From assembly GCA_002427805.1 (NCBI GenBank), contig DIZB01000001.1, positions 1-19,303 of the forward strand: 19,303 nt of DNA, written 5' to 3'. Source of the DNA: Candidatus Saccharibacteria bacterium UBA6039 (GTDB lineage Bacteria; Patescibacteriota; Saccharimonadia; Saccharimonadales; Saccharimonadaceae). Shown piece after piece: positions 10,491 to 18,465 of this stretch (positions are counted from its first letter, which is position 1; each line of letters opens with the position of its first letter). Both the position numbers and the translations under genes were made by a program. The notes under the pieces were generated by a model that made no database searches, was not told the DNA's origin, and worked only from the letters and a program-made list of their open reading frames with translations.

Positions 10491-13400
10491 TTACGCCTCC
10501 TCCTTAATTTCTTCTACTTCATCGATGTCTTGAATAGTCACACCATCACCAAGATCACCAAAGTCATCCGCTTCGTCAAGGATTTCTTCCTCAAGGTCGC
10601 CGTCGTCACCGAGTGTTGGGATTGCAGCAACTGGCTCGCCGTTAATCACAGCACCGATCACTTGTTCTGCATCAACAATCGCATCCTCAGACTCATCAAG
10701 CAGATCAACACGAAGACCAAGACCTTGAAGTTCTTTTACGAGGACGTTGAATGATTCAGGAAGCTTTGGACCAACAATTGGCTCGTCTTTGATGATTGAT
10801 TCGTATGCCTTTGCACGTCCGTAGACGTCATCAGACTTAATCGTAATCATCTCCTGCAAGGTTGCAGCAGCACCGTAGGCTTCAAGTGCCCAGACTTCCA
10901 TCTCTCCGAATCGCTGACCACCATTTTGCGCTTTACCACCAAGTGGTTGCTGGGTGACCATTGTGTATGGTCCAGTTGAACGAGCGTGAATCTTGTCGCT
11001 TACCATGTGGTGTAGCTTCAGCATGTGCATGACACCAACAGTTGTGCGCTCTTCAAAGGCTTCACCGGTACGACCGTCATAGAGTTGGCTCTTACCGTCG
11101 CGGGCAAATCCAGCTTTTTCGAGCTCGTTACTAATCGTCTCATCAGATACACCGTTAAATGGAGGTGTTGCAACTTTGTACCCTAGGGCACGTGCAGCCA
11201 TACCAAGGTGCGTTTCAAATAGCTGACCAATGTTCATACGAGATGGCACACCAAGTGGGTTCAATACCACATCAACAGGCGTTCCGTCTTCCATGAATGG
11301 CATGTCTTCGATTGGAAGAATTCGCGCAACAACACCCTTGTTACCGTGTCGTCCCGCAAGCTTGTCGCCAACAGAAATCTTACGAAGCTGTGCAACGAAG
11401 ATTTGAATCTGCATCAGAACACCAGCCTTTAGTTCATGACCATTCTCACGTGAGAAGATCTTCACACCAACAACTTTACCACCACCAGCATTGTTCATAC
11501 GTTGTGAAGTATCACGAACATCCTTAGCTTTTTCACCGAAGATAGCACGAAGAAGTCGTTCTTCACTCGATAGTTCTTGCTCACCCTTTGGAGTAATCTT
11601 ACCGACAAGGACGTCGCCAGATTTAACCTCAGAACCAAGCTGAACAATACCGCTTTCATCAAGGTGACGAAGTGAATCTTCAGATACGTTTGGAATGTCG
11701 CGAGTCACGATCTCTGGACCGAGCTTCGTTTCACGAACTTCAACTGTGTAGTCCTTGATGTTCACGCTTGTAAGCGTATCGTCTTGCACAACACGTTGTG
11801 AAAGCACGATTGCGTCGTCCATGTTGTAACCACCCCATGGCATGAAGGCCACAGTCAGGTCACGTCCAAGTGCAAGTTCACCATCAGCGATGGATGCGCC
11901 TTCGATCAGAATGTCACCAGCTTTAACAGTTTCACCACGCTCGACACGAACTTTTTGGTTAATTGAACGATCGTCGTTGCTCTTTGCAAAGTGAACCACG
12001 TCGTAGACCTTCACGCCGTCTTTGTATTTCACGTGAACCTGGTCACCATCAGCACGAACAACTTCACCAGCGCCTTCAGCGACAACGAGTTGGCTTGTAT
12101 TACGAGCGATTTCAGCTTCAATACCAGTACCAACAACAGGTGCAGTAGGTACAAGGAGGGGCACTGCTTGCTTCTGCATGGCAGAACCAGTTAGTGAACG
12201 GTCAACACGGTTTTTCTCAATGAATGGAATCAAAGCTGCGCTTGAGCCAAGAATTTGCTTATGAGCAGCGTCAACGTAGGTAACTTCCTTGGCGTCAACT
12301 TGCTCTGGCAAAAGTCCGTTACGGGCACTGACGCGCTCGTCGGCAAATGAACCATCTTCTTTAATGTTGGCGCTTGCATCTGCAATCACTTCAACAATTT
12401 CTTGTGAGGCATCAAGGTAGACAACTTCGGCAGTTACTTTGCCTTTTACAACCTTAAGATAAGGCGTTTCAATGAAACCATACTCATTGACACGTGCGTA
12501 GGTTGCAAGGTTAAGCACAAGTCCAATGTTGGCACCTTCTGGAGTCTCAATCGCACAAAGGCGACCATAGTGAGTTGGGTGAGCGTCACGAACATCAAAT
12601 CCAGCACGTTCGCGTGAAAGTCCACCAGGACCCATTGATGAAAGGCGACGTTTGTGAGCAAGCTCAGATAACGCGTTTGTTTCGTCCATCAGCTGTGAAA
12701 GCTGTGAACTTGCGAAGAATTCACGAACAGCGGCAACAACAGGACGAGCATTAATCAGCTGACCTGGTGTGACGTTTTCGATATCGCTCATAGACATACG
12801 GTCCATAGCGTTACGCTGCATACGAAGCATACCAACGCGGAATTGACGAGCAACAAGCTCACCAACCAATTTCACACGACGATTTGAAAGTGCATCGATG
12901 TCATCACCTGGTTCCTGAGAGTTGTTAAGACGAATGATCTCACGAACAATCGCAACGAGATCAGACACCTGAAAAACACGGTTTTCGGTGTTATTCGGAA
13001 GGTTAAGTGCGAGACGTTGGTTCAATTTGTAACGACCAACACGGCTGTAATCGAAACGCTTAAAGTCAAAGAACATACGTTCGATCATGCTTCGGGCGTT
13101 ATCAACAGTTGCAAGGTCACCCGGACGCAGGCGACGGTACACCTCAATAAGTGCTTCGTTTGAACCACGTGATGGATCTTTTTCGAGAGTAGCATCGATA
13201 TATTTCATCTCACCTGTGTCGATATCAGCAAAGAGGCTCTTGATATCAGAGGTTTTATTGTGGCCAAGGGCACGGAATAGTGTGGTAATCGGAAGTTTTC
13301 GACGGCGATCGATCTTCACGTAGATTGCACCATTACTCGCAGTCTCAAACTCAAGCCATGCACCACGGCCTGGAATAAGCTTTGCTCCGTAGAAATTGCG

Positions 13401-13853
13401 GCTTGCGGCCTTGTCGGCGGTAAAGAACACACCAGCACTACGAATCAGCTGCGATACAACAACGCGCTCAGTACCGTTAATAATGAATGTTCCACGGTCA
13501 GTCATCCATGGGTAGTCACCCAAGTAGATTTCCTGCTCCTTCACTTCACCTGTTACTTTATTAGTCAGCTCTACGTTTGCGTGCAGTGGTGCATCAAACG
13601 TCAAGTTGTTTTCTTTGGCATCTTGCTCGCTGGTCTTTGGATCTTGGAACTTGTATTCCTTGAAACGAAGTGCCAATTTCTGACCGGTGTAGTCATCGAT
13701 TGGGTTTAGCTCCGCGAATATCTCACTCAGGCCAGTTTCGACGAATTCACGCCAACTGTCCTTTTGGTGAGCAATTAAGTTTGGTAACGGCAATGCCGTG
13801 TCATCTTTAGTAAAGAAAACACGCTTGCTACTAACAGGCTTAGTTTTTGCCAT
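10491..13853 (-). CDS. rpoB: DNA-directed RNA polymerase subunit beta
   Basis: Second large RNA polymerase subunit, 1120 residues, without the large lineage inserts of the E. coli protein (1342). The rifampicin-binding cluster is at about 382-408. Q387, D390, H400 and S405 (E. coli Q513, D516, H526 and S531) are the sensitive-type residues, while the F514 and P520 positions are Leu and Ala. Conserved GDKLAGRHGNKGVV and PSRMNIGQ occur near 810-870. The last ~45 residues are an acidic tail (LEEEILDEADDFGDLG). GAGGAG lies 12 nt from the ATG, a wide spacing. It is the first gene of a two-gene rpoBC unit. The usual rplJ-rplL genes are not upstream. Confidence 0.98.
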   Translation of the reverse strand: MAKTKPVSSKRVFFTKDDTALPLPNLIAHQKDSWREFVETGLSEIFAELNPIDDYTGQKLALRFKEYKFQDPKTSEQDAKENNLTFDAPLHANVELTNKVTGEVKEQEIYLGDYPWMTDRGTFIINGTERVVVSQLIRSAGVFFTADKAASRNFYGAKLIPGRGAWLEFETASNGAIYVKIDRRRKLPITTLFRALGHNKTSDIKSLFADIDTGEMKYIDATLEKDPSRGSNEALIEVYRRLRPGDLATVDNARSMIERMFFDFKRFDYSRVGRYKLNQRLALNLPNNTENRVFQVSDLVAIVREIIRLNNSQEPGDDIDALSNRRVKLVGELVARQFRVGMLRMQRNAMDRMSMSDIENVTPGQLINARPVVAAVREFFASSQLSQLMDETNALSELAHKRRLSSMGPGGLSRERAGFDVRDAHPTHYGRLCAIETPEGANIGLVLNLATYARVNEYGFIETPYLKVVKGKVTAEVVYLDASQEIVEVIADASANIKEDGSFADERVSARNGLLPEQVDAKEVTYVDAAHKQILGSSAALIPFIEKNRVDRSLTGSAMQKQAVPLLVPTAPVVGTGIEAEIARNTSQLVVAEGAGEVVRADGDQVHVKYKDGVKVYDVVHFAKSNDDRSINQKVRVERGETVKAGDILIEGASIADGELALGRDLTVAFMPWGGYNMDDAIVLSQRVVQDDTLTSVNIKDYTVEVRETKLGPEIVTRDIPNVSEDSLRHLDESGIVQLGSEVKSGDVLVGKITPKGEQELSSEERLLRAIFGEKAKDVRDTSQRMNNAGGGKVVGVKIFSRENGHELKAGVLMQIQIFVAQLRKISVGDKLAGRHGNKGVVARILPIEDMPFMEDGTPVDVVLNPLGVPSRMNIGQLFETHLGMAARALGYKVATPPFNGVSDETISNELEKAGFARDGKSQLYDGRTGEAFEERTTVGVMHMLKLHHMVSDKIHARSTGPYTMVTQQPLGGKAQNGGQRFGEMEVWALEAYGAAATLQEMITIKSDDVYGRAKAYESIIKDEPIVGPKLPESFNVLVKELQGLGLRVDLLDESEDAIVDAEQVIGAVINGEPVAAIPTLGDDGDLEEEILDEADDFGDLGDGVTIQDIDEVEEIKEEA

Positions 13854-13933
13854 ATAATTGCAATGCTCCTCGCATAAATTGTATTGGTTGATAGGGGTTC
13901 TTTGGCGCCGAAGATTCCCTGAGCAAGGTTAGT

Positions 13934-13961
13934 CTGTTGCTAAATGCCACTCTGGCAACAG
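13934..13961 (-). promoter_or_regulatory. Alternative hairpins in the rpoB leader
   Basis: In the ~140-nt rpoB leader, CTGTTGC/GCAACAG (7 bp) and the nested TGCCA/TGGCA (5 bp, 3-nt loop) share bases and cannot both form fully. They might be a control element or merely a local structure. Confidence 0.3.
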
Positions 13962-13999
13962 GACATAGATAACCACAGCTACTCTACTTCTTGATACCT

Positions 14000-14028
14000 A
14001 TTGTGAAGCCTGTAGACTGAATAGTCAA
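14000..14028 (-). promoter_or_regulatory. Promoter of rpoB-rpoC
   Basis: TTGACT (14023-14028), a 17-nt spacer and CACAAT (14000-14005). It begins 12 nt after the stop of the preceding gene, with no terminator between. Transcription from clpP may therefore also enter rpoBC. Confidence 0.6.
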
Positions 14029-14040
14029 GAGTAAATATAA

Positions 14041-14676
14041 CTAGCTTTCATGAGCAAGTCGCAGACCACGACTGAGGCTTGGCATCTTATGCCCACGTGA
14101 TGGCTTCTTCAGAGGTCGTGTGTACTTTGCACTCCTCTCAACACCTTCTTCATTACGAATGCGTAGCCCAGAATCCTGAAAGCCGGCCTCTAGGAGTGGT
14201 TTCGTAAGTGGGCTTTTCTCTGGATCGACAACAACAGCATGAATCATCTGCTCTGAGCTTTCAGCTATACGTGTAATCGCATGGATAAGTCCGTGGGTTG
14301 CTCGGTAGGCATATACATCTGATAGCCCTTGGTCAACTGTGAGCCGAGACAGTCCCATTGGGGACGGCACAATACTACGACCCGCTAGCGTCGCTATGCG
14401 CAACAGTCCTCGGTGAAAGGCATTTTCCGTAAAGGGTATGTCATCGCTTGGTGTCCACGTATCAATCATACTAAAACCAATTAATCGAGATGCCGTATAC
14501 ATCCCAAGGTATGCGCCAGGTCGCTTCATCATGTCGTACCCTAAAATGTTTGCATTTGGTACACATGCATCTATTTCAGGAAGGCTAAGGCCGATTCTCT
14601 CAAGCTCTTGTTTTTCAAGGTCAATCACACGATCAACGTGCTCAGGAGGTATATTAGCTACTGTAAATTCAGACAT
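14041..14676 (-). CDS. Hypothetical protein, possibly GNAT-like, 211 aa
   Basis: Not firmly recognised. The middle has features reminiscent of N-acyltransferases of the GNAT fold: an N-terminal VIDLEKQELERIG helix, a GAYLGMYTASRLIGFSMID strand pair near 72-90, and a late VVVDPEKSPLTKPLLEAGF stretch near 149-167. The diagnostic acetyl-CoA loop (Q/RxxGxG/A) is not clear, so the fold assignment is tentative. The C-terminal ~25 residues are strongly basic (KKPSRGHKMPSLSRG), which could contact nucleic acid. The start follows the clpP stop by 15 nt with a weak Shine-Dalgarno, so it is probably co-transcribed with clpP under the same heat-shock control. Confidence 0.7.
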   Translation of the reverse strand: MSEFTVANIPPEHVDRVIDLEKQELERIGLSLPEIDACVPNANILGYDMMKRPGAYLGMYTASRLIGFSMIDTWTPSDDIPFTENAFHRGLLRIATLAGRSIVPSPMGLSRLTVDQGLSDVYAYRATHGLIHAITRIAESSEQMIHAVVVDPEKSPLTKPLLEAGFQDSGLRIRNEEGVERSAKYTRPLKKPSRGHKMPSLSRGLRLAHES

Positions 14677-14691
14677 TTTATCACTACCGTC

Positions 14692-15288
14692 CTATGCGTT
14701 TGTGATTACTTCGTCAATTAATCCATATGCTTTTGCTTCTTCGGGCGTCATCCAGTAATCGCGTTCCATATCTACCTTTACCTTCGAAAGTTTTTGGCCG
14801 GTATTTTTCGCAAGCAACGATGCAAGCATTTCTTTCACGGCGAGACCTTCCCTAAGGTCAATTTCCATATCTGTTACCTTACCCTGTGTGCCGCTACTTG
14901 GCTGGTGAATCATCACCTTAGCATGAGGTAGCGCATAGCGCTTGCCTTTTGTACCACTACTCAGCAAGAATGCGCCCATGCTCGCCTGCAGGCCAATGCC
15001 GATCGTTTGTACGTCTGGCGCGATAAAGTTAATCGTATCGTAAATGGCCATACCGTCATAGACGCTACCACCCGGGCTATTAATATAAAGCTTGATGTCT
15101 TTTTTAGAATCTTCGTAGGCCAAGTGGAGGAGTTGGGCGACTACAACATTGGCTGTGTGTTGATTAACATCTTCGCCGAGGAAAATGATTCGTTCGTTTA
15201 AAAGACGTGAGTAAATATCAAACGCACGTTCCCCGTCGTGTGTTTTCTCAATAACCGTTGGCACTAAGTAGTTCGTAGGTTTATTCAT
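14692..15288 (-). CDS. clpP: ATP-dependent Clp protease proteolytic subunit
   Basis: Serine protease that forms the tetradecameric chamber fed by ClpX/ClpC-type unfoldases. With the start at 15288 it has 198 residues, the normal size. The nucleophile is in [11 protein letters not shown], the His in KVMIHQPS and the Asp in [19 protein letters not shown]. The frame is open upstream to an ATG at 15414, but that would place the promoter and the CIRCE operator inside the gene and add a non-homologous N-terminus, so I reject it. The ATG lies 7 nt after the -10 with no Shine-Dalgarno, implying a leaderless mRNA. The GNAT-like gene follows closely. Confidence 0.97.
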   Translation of the reverse strand: MNKPTNYLVPTVIEKTHDGERAFDIYSRLLNERIIFLGEDVNQHTANVVVAQLLHLAYEDSKKDIKLYINSPGGSVYDGMAIYDTINFIAPDVQTIGIGLQASMGAFLLSSGTKGKRYALPHAKVMIHQPSSGTQGKVTDMEIDLREGLAVKEMLASLLAKNTGQKLSKVKVDMERDYWMTPEEAKAYGLIDEVITNA

Positions 15289-15295
15289 GTGTCTC

Positions 15296-15324
15296 ATTAT
15301 ATATAAAACTAGCACTCGGGTCAA
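15296..15324 (-). promoter_or_regulatory. clpP promoter
   Basis: TTGACC (15319-15324), a 17-nt spacer and a perfect TATAAT (15296-15301). The predicted start is at or beside the A of the clpP ATG. Confidence 0.88.
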
Positions 15325-15335
15325 GCGAGTGCCAA
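15309..15335. promoter_or_regulatory. CIRCE operator (HrcA binding site)
   Basis: The plus strand reads CTAGCACTC-N9-GAGTGCCAA. The consensus is TTAGCACTC-N9-GAGTGCTAA, so it matches 8 of 9 bases in each arm with the exact 9-nt spacing. The -35 box of clpP lies inside it. HrcA binding would block polymerase, and heat inactivation of HrcA would release it. This is known biology for groES/groEL and dnaK operons; applying it to clpP here is inference. Confidence 0.9.
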
Positions 15336-15360
15336 ATAAGAATTTCAAGGTATGATGTAG

Positions 15361-15703
15361 CCCTCTCGTTTGCGAGAGGGCTGGTGTAGGAGCGTTTCCG
15401 CTCAACTGCACCATGTGGGCAGCGACAGCCGGTATCCCCTACCTTCTGTCGCTGCCACACATGGCTTTTGTGGTACCTATAAGGCGTGCTACCCGAAGAG
15501 CACACCCCATGTCAGCCTAACATCCGGATACCACAGCGGGTGTTAGGAAGTGTAGTGTGGACCAGGCAGGCTGGCTGCTGTCTGGCCCACACGTCCTACT
15601 CTATTTTGAATCAGCTGCTTGCTGAGGCGCGGCGACAAGCAGCCAACTCGCAGCCGAAGCCGCATTTTACACTGCGCGAGTCCGAGGAGGTATGAAGCGC
15701 AGT
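15361..15703 (-). ncRNA. Unassigned ~340-nt structured RNA gene between tig and clpP
   Basis: The stretch from 15289 to 15767 has no credible protein gene but is packed with long helices. Minus-strand transcription is favoured because several stems are complete only with G-U pairs on that strand, and because UUCG and GAAA tetraloops appear there. In order: 5' stem ACTGCGC/GCGCAGT (15697-15703 with 15671-15677); cUUCGg hairpin (15650-15663); GCTGCTTG/CAAGCAGC (about 15612-15641); a ~15-bp hairpin at 15555-15593; pseudoknot S1 15541-15547/15516-15522 with S2 15529-15535/15469-15475; a hairpin at 15483-15506; an 18-bp rod 15411-15428/15446-15464; a GAAA hairpin 15390-15403; and a final stem 15361-15380. 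It has its own promoter. I find no tmRNA T-loop, RNase P GGAAAGUCC core, SRP GGAAGCAGC motif or 6S layout. Confidence 0.7.
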
Positions 15704-15710
15704 AAAGTGA

Positions 15711-15739
15711 ATCATAGCATAAAAAATACCCCTCGTAAA
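15711..15739 (-). promoter_or_regulatory. Promoter of the structured RNA
   Basis: TTTACG (15734-15739), a 17-nt spacer and TATGAT (15711-15716) with a TGC extension. The expected start at 15703-15704 coincides with the first base pair of the 5' stem. The -35 sits in the loop of the tig terminator. Confidence 0.65.
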
Positions 15740-15751
15740 AGGAGTATTTTT
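15720..15751 (-). terminator. Intrinsic terminator of tig
   Basis: On the minus strand AAAAATACTCCT pairs with AGGGGTATTTTT (15740-15751 with 15722-15733) through one G-U, with a 6-nt loop and a U-rich descending arm. It lies 17 nt after the tig stop. Confidence 0.85.
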
Positions 15752-15767
15752 ACAACAGTTTACTTAT

Positions 15768-17051
15768 CTATCTGTTTAGTTCAATAAGTCGTTCGACGGT
15801 TTTTTCTGTAATCAAACGATTAGCAATGTCGCGTTGTACTTCGACTTGCTCAAATTGCTTCAAGGCTTCGGGATTGTTGGCATATTGTTTGCGGTATAGC
15901 TCAATATGTTCGGCAAGTTCATCAGCAGTGGCTTGAATCTTTTCAACCTTGCTTAGCTCTGCGAGCACAAGACCAATCTTGACGCGCGTCGTCGCTTGCT
16001 CACGTAGCTCAGTACTATCATGCCATTCATCCGCGCTCATGCCTAAGTTCTCAAGGTACTGCTCGAGAGTCATGCCTTGATACTGCAGGTTTTGCTGCAC
16101 ATCGCGTTGCAAGCTATGTACTTGATCGTGAATCAATGCTTCAGGCGTTGGTACTTTTGATACTTCAGCGAGTTCCTCAGCGAGCGCTTCCTTCAGTTTC
16201 TCGATTGCTTCGCGTTCTTTTTGCGCTTTTAATTCACGCTTAATATCGGCCTTCATTTCAACTGCAGTCTTAAATGGACCGGCCTTAGCTGCAAAGTCAT
16301 TATCAATTTTTGGAAGCTCAAGTTCTGTAATTGACTTGAGTGTTGTCGTAAAGGTAACTTCTTGCCCCTTAAGATCCGCCACATGGTAGTCTGAAGGGAA
16401 TTTGAGATCAATGTCGAACGTTTCACCTGGTGTATGGCCAACAATGCCTTCCTCAAAGCCAGGGATAAAAGACTGGCTACCGAGTGTCAGACTGTAATCA
16501 GTTCCTGTCCCACCATCAAATGCAATATCATCTTTTTTACCAACGAAATCGATAACTGTTTCGTCACCTAAAATAGCAGCACGCGTTACTTCTTTTTTGG
16601 TCGCAAAACCTTTTTGAATTCGCTCGATGACTTCATCAACCTCTTTTGCAGTTATCGCCACGGGGTTAGCCTTCGACTTAAGGTTACGATAGTCTCCAAG
16701 CGTTACTTTCGGAAGTACTTCAGCCTCAGCCGTGAATTCGAGCGACTCACCTGGCACATATTTTTTTACATCAACGGCCGGGCGCTCTAACGCCTGGATC
16801 TCGTGCTCTACAAAACTAGCTGCGACTGCCTTGCTGACCGCATCATCAAGAAGCTGTTCCTGTAGCGCCTGTGGGTCAATATTTTTCTCCGCAACAGCAA
16901 GTGGCACTTTGCCTTTTCGAAAGCCTGGAACCTTCACGGACTTGGCAAGCTTTGAAAGCGCAACCTTATGTGCGTCGTCAAGCTCTTTGGCACCAAGTGT
17001 AATTGTTACTTCTAATTTCGTGTCGGATAGTTGTTTAATGGTGGTTTTCAT
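15768..17051 (-). CDS. tig: Trigger factor chaperone
   Basis: Ribosome-bound chaperone with peptidyl-prolyl isomerase activity that meets nascent chains at the exit tunnel. Its 427 residues are the usual length. The ribosome-docking signature GFRKGKVP is at 43-50. The FKBP-type isomerase domain spans about 150-245 (DFVGKKDDIAF, LGSQSFIPGFEEGIVGH). The C-terminal helical arms follow (from about 250), rich in Glu, Lys and Gln. The ATG lies 9 nt after a TATACT box. The nearest Shine-Dalgarno-like GGAG is only one base from the start, so the mRNA is probably leaderless or nearly so. Next to clpP in many bacteria, here separated from it by the RNA gene. Confidence 0.97.
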   Translation of the reverse strand: MKTTIKQLSDTKLEVTITLGAKELDDAHKVALSKLAKSVKVPGFRKGKVPLAVAEKNIDPQALQEQLLDDAVSKAVAASFVEHEIQALERPAVDVKKYVPGESLEFTAEAEVLPKVTLGDYRNLKSKANPVAITAKEVDEVIERIQKGFATKKEVTRAAILGDETVIDFVGKKDDIAFDGGTGTDYSLTLGSQSFIPGFEEGIVGHTPGETFDIDLKFPSDYHVADLKGQEVTFTTTLKSITELELPKIDNDFAAKAGPFKTAVEMKADIKRELKAQKEREAIEKLKEALAEELAEVSKVPTPEALIHDQVHSLQRDVQQNLQYQGMTLEQYLENLGMSADEWHDSTELREQATTRVKIGLVLAELSKVEKIQATADELAEHIELYRKQYANNPEALKQFEQVEVQRDIANRLITEKTVERLIELNR

Positions 17052-17060
17052 ACTCCAATG

Positions 17061-17089
17061 AGTATAGCAAACGGCGGCGACGTGACCAA
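17061..17089 (-). promoter_or_regulatory. tig promoter
   Basis: TTGGTC (17084-17089), a 17-nt spacer and TATACT (17061-17066) with a TGC extension. It fits entirely in the 46-nt gap after hisS. The predicted transcript start is 1-3 nt before the tig ATG. Confidence 0.65.
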
Positions 17090-17097
17090 ATCGTACG

Positions 17098-18465
17098 CTA
17101 CGCTACAGAAGATATCAGTAGTGTCACTATTTGATCAAGACTAAGCTTTGCTTCATCAAGCGTAAGCGTATTTTTAAGCGTATATATCTGACTTTTCACT
17201 TCATCGCTACCAACGAACAGCATGTAAGGAATCTGCTTCTTTAGCGCTGTCTTTATCTGCCGATCAAGTTTTCGCGTCGTACTATCAAGCTCTATATTAA
17301 GGCCTTTTGCCCGGAGTTCGCCCGCTACAATTGCAGCATCTGCACTCACATCGCCAAGTGCAATAACGTAGATATCGGTCGTCGAACTAAGTACGGGTAG
17401 CAACTTGTGAACGGTAAGGAAATTCTCGATCGTCGTGCCGCCCTGCGCCATGCCAACAGCAGAGATTGGCTCGGCGCCAAATAAGCCAACAAGTCCGTCA
17501 TATCGTCCTCCACCAAGGATTGAACGATTGTTATCTGGATCAGTATCAAACACTTCAAAGACAGTGCCGGTATAGTAATCAAGGCCGCGCATCAACGTAA
17601 TATCAAAGACCGCATTTGTTACACCAGCTCTTTCAAGTAATGTGAACAGTTCCTGAATGTCTTTGGTTGCCTCACTGTTACGAAGCTCAACTGGTAAATC
17701 AGCCATCGATTTCGCACTCATGAGGCCTTTAATTTTATCAAGAGATTCATTTGCTGTTGTTGCCAAGATTTCACTTGCCTGGTCGTCAAAATCACTCTCG
17801 GAGATCTTATCTTTTCGATCAAACAACTTCACCATCAGCTGTGCCTGGCTAGCGTCAAGCTCAAGGTACTGTGCCATCATGTAGTTAATAAGCGTGCGGT
17901 TATTCACTTTAATCTGGTAATCGCTTGCACCGGCACCAAATTGTTTCATCAGGCTATCGGCCATTTGTATAAGCTCTGCATCTGCCACAATCTCATCAAC
18001 GCCAAAGATATCGACGTTCAACTGCCAAAACTCACGCTCACGGCCGCGTTGAGGACGTTCATAACGCATAAAGTTAGCAATACTATAGAGCCTGGCTGGG
18101 TAAGCAAGTTCTTGGCGACGAGCTGCAACCATACGACTAATGCTAGGCGTCATTTCAGGGCGGATTGCCACAATACGACCCCCACGATCTGTGAATGTAT
18201 AGGTTTGCTGATTGGCAAGTTCATCACCACTCTTCGCGGCATATACTTCGAGTGGTTCGAGCGTTGGAGCACCGTATTCTTCATAGCCAAAGCTCTCTGA
18301 AACCGTTCGCCACGTCTGAAAGATGTAGTTTTGTATTCGCTTGTCCTCGGGGTAATAATCCCGAGTACCTTTGTATGGTTGTGAAGACAGTCCACTCATT
18401 GCCTTAATTGTCTCATCATTACCAGGTGGTTGCAAGCCACTTATATCTGTTAGATTATTCATCAT
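17098..18465 (-). CDS. hisS: Histidyl-tRNA synthetase
   Basis: Class II synthetase that charges tRNA-His. It has 455 residues, including an unusual ~30-residue N-terminal extension before the usual start region (YKGTRDYYPEDKRIQ). Motif 2 is RYERPQRGREREFWQLNVDIFG-like, beginning near residue 131. The histidine-binding motif RGLDYYTGTVFEV and GGGRYDGLVGLFG are present. The C-terminal anticodon-binding domain (about 363-455, DIYVIALGDVSADAAIVAG, STTRKLDRQIKTALKKQ) shows that it is a true synthetase and not the HisZ regulatory paralogue. The Shine-Dalgarno AAAGGAG lies at the end of the HisG-like gene. The start overlaps that gene's stop as ATGA, and a second ATG follows immediately. Confidence 0.97.
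   Translation of the reverse strand: MMNNLTDISGLQPPGNDETIKAMSGLSSQPYKGTRDYYPEDKRIQNYIFQTWRTVSESFGYEEYGAPTLEPLEVYAAKSGDELANQQTYTFTDRGGRIVAIRPEMTPSISRMVAARRQELAYPARLYSIANFMRYERPQRGREREFWQLNVDIFGVDEIVADAELIQMADSLMKQFGAGASDYQIKVNNRTLINYMMAQYLELDASQAQLMVKLFDRKDKISESDFDDQASEILATTANESLDKIKGLMSAKSMADLPVELRNSEATKDIQELFTLLERAGVTNAVFDITLMRGLDYYTGTVFEVFDTDPDNNRSILGGGRYDGLVGLFGAEPISAVGMAQGGTTIENFLTVHKLLPVLSSTTDIYVIALGDVSADAAIVAGELRAKGLNIELDSTTRKLDRQIKTALKKQIPYMLFVGSDEVKSQIYTLKNTLTLDEAKLSLDQIVTLLISSVA

Noticed and set aside
15289..15414. Upstream in-frame start that would give clpP a 42-residue N-terminal extension
   Set aside because: The extension contains the TATAAT promoter and the CIRCE operator, has no homology to ClpP, and ClpP families start near [12 protein letters not shown].
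15281..15505. Minus-strand frame containing [10 protein letters not shown], resembling a tmRNA tag
   Set aside because: The resemblance arises from the CGCAAACG loop of a hairpin. No tRNA-like domain or TTCGA T-loop is present, so it does not support tmRNA.
15486..15695. 69-aa plus-strand frame in the structured region
   Set aside because: It is antisense to the RNA gene, with no ribosome-binding site and no protein-like character. Its openness follows from paired GC-rich stems.
15682..15786. Plus-strand AGGAGG followed by ATG and a 31-codon frame
   Set aside because: AGGAGG is only one base from the ATG, the frame crosses the tig terminator into antisense tig, and no plus-strand promoter is visible.
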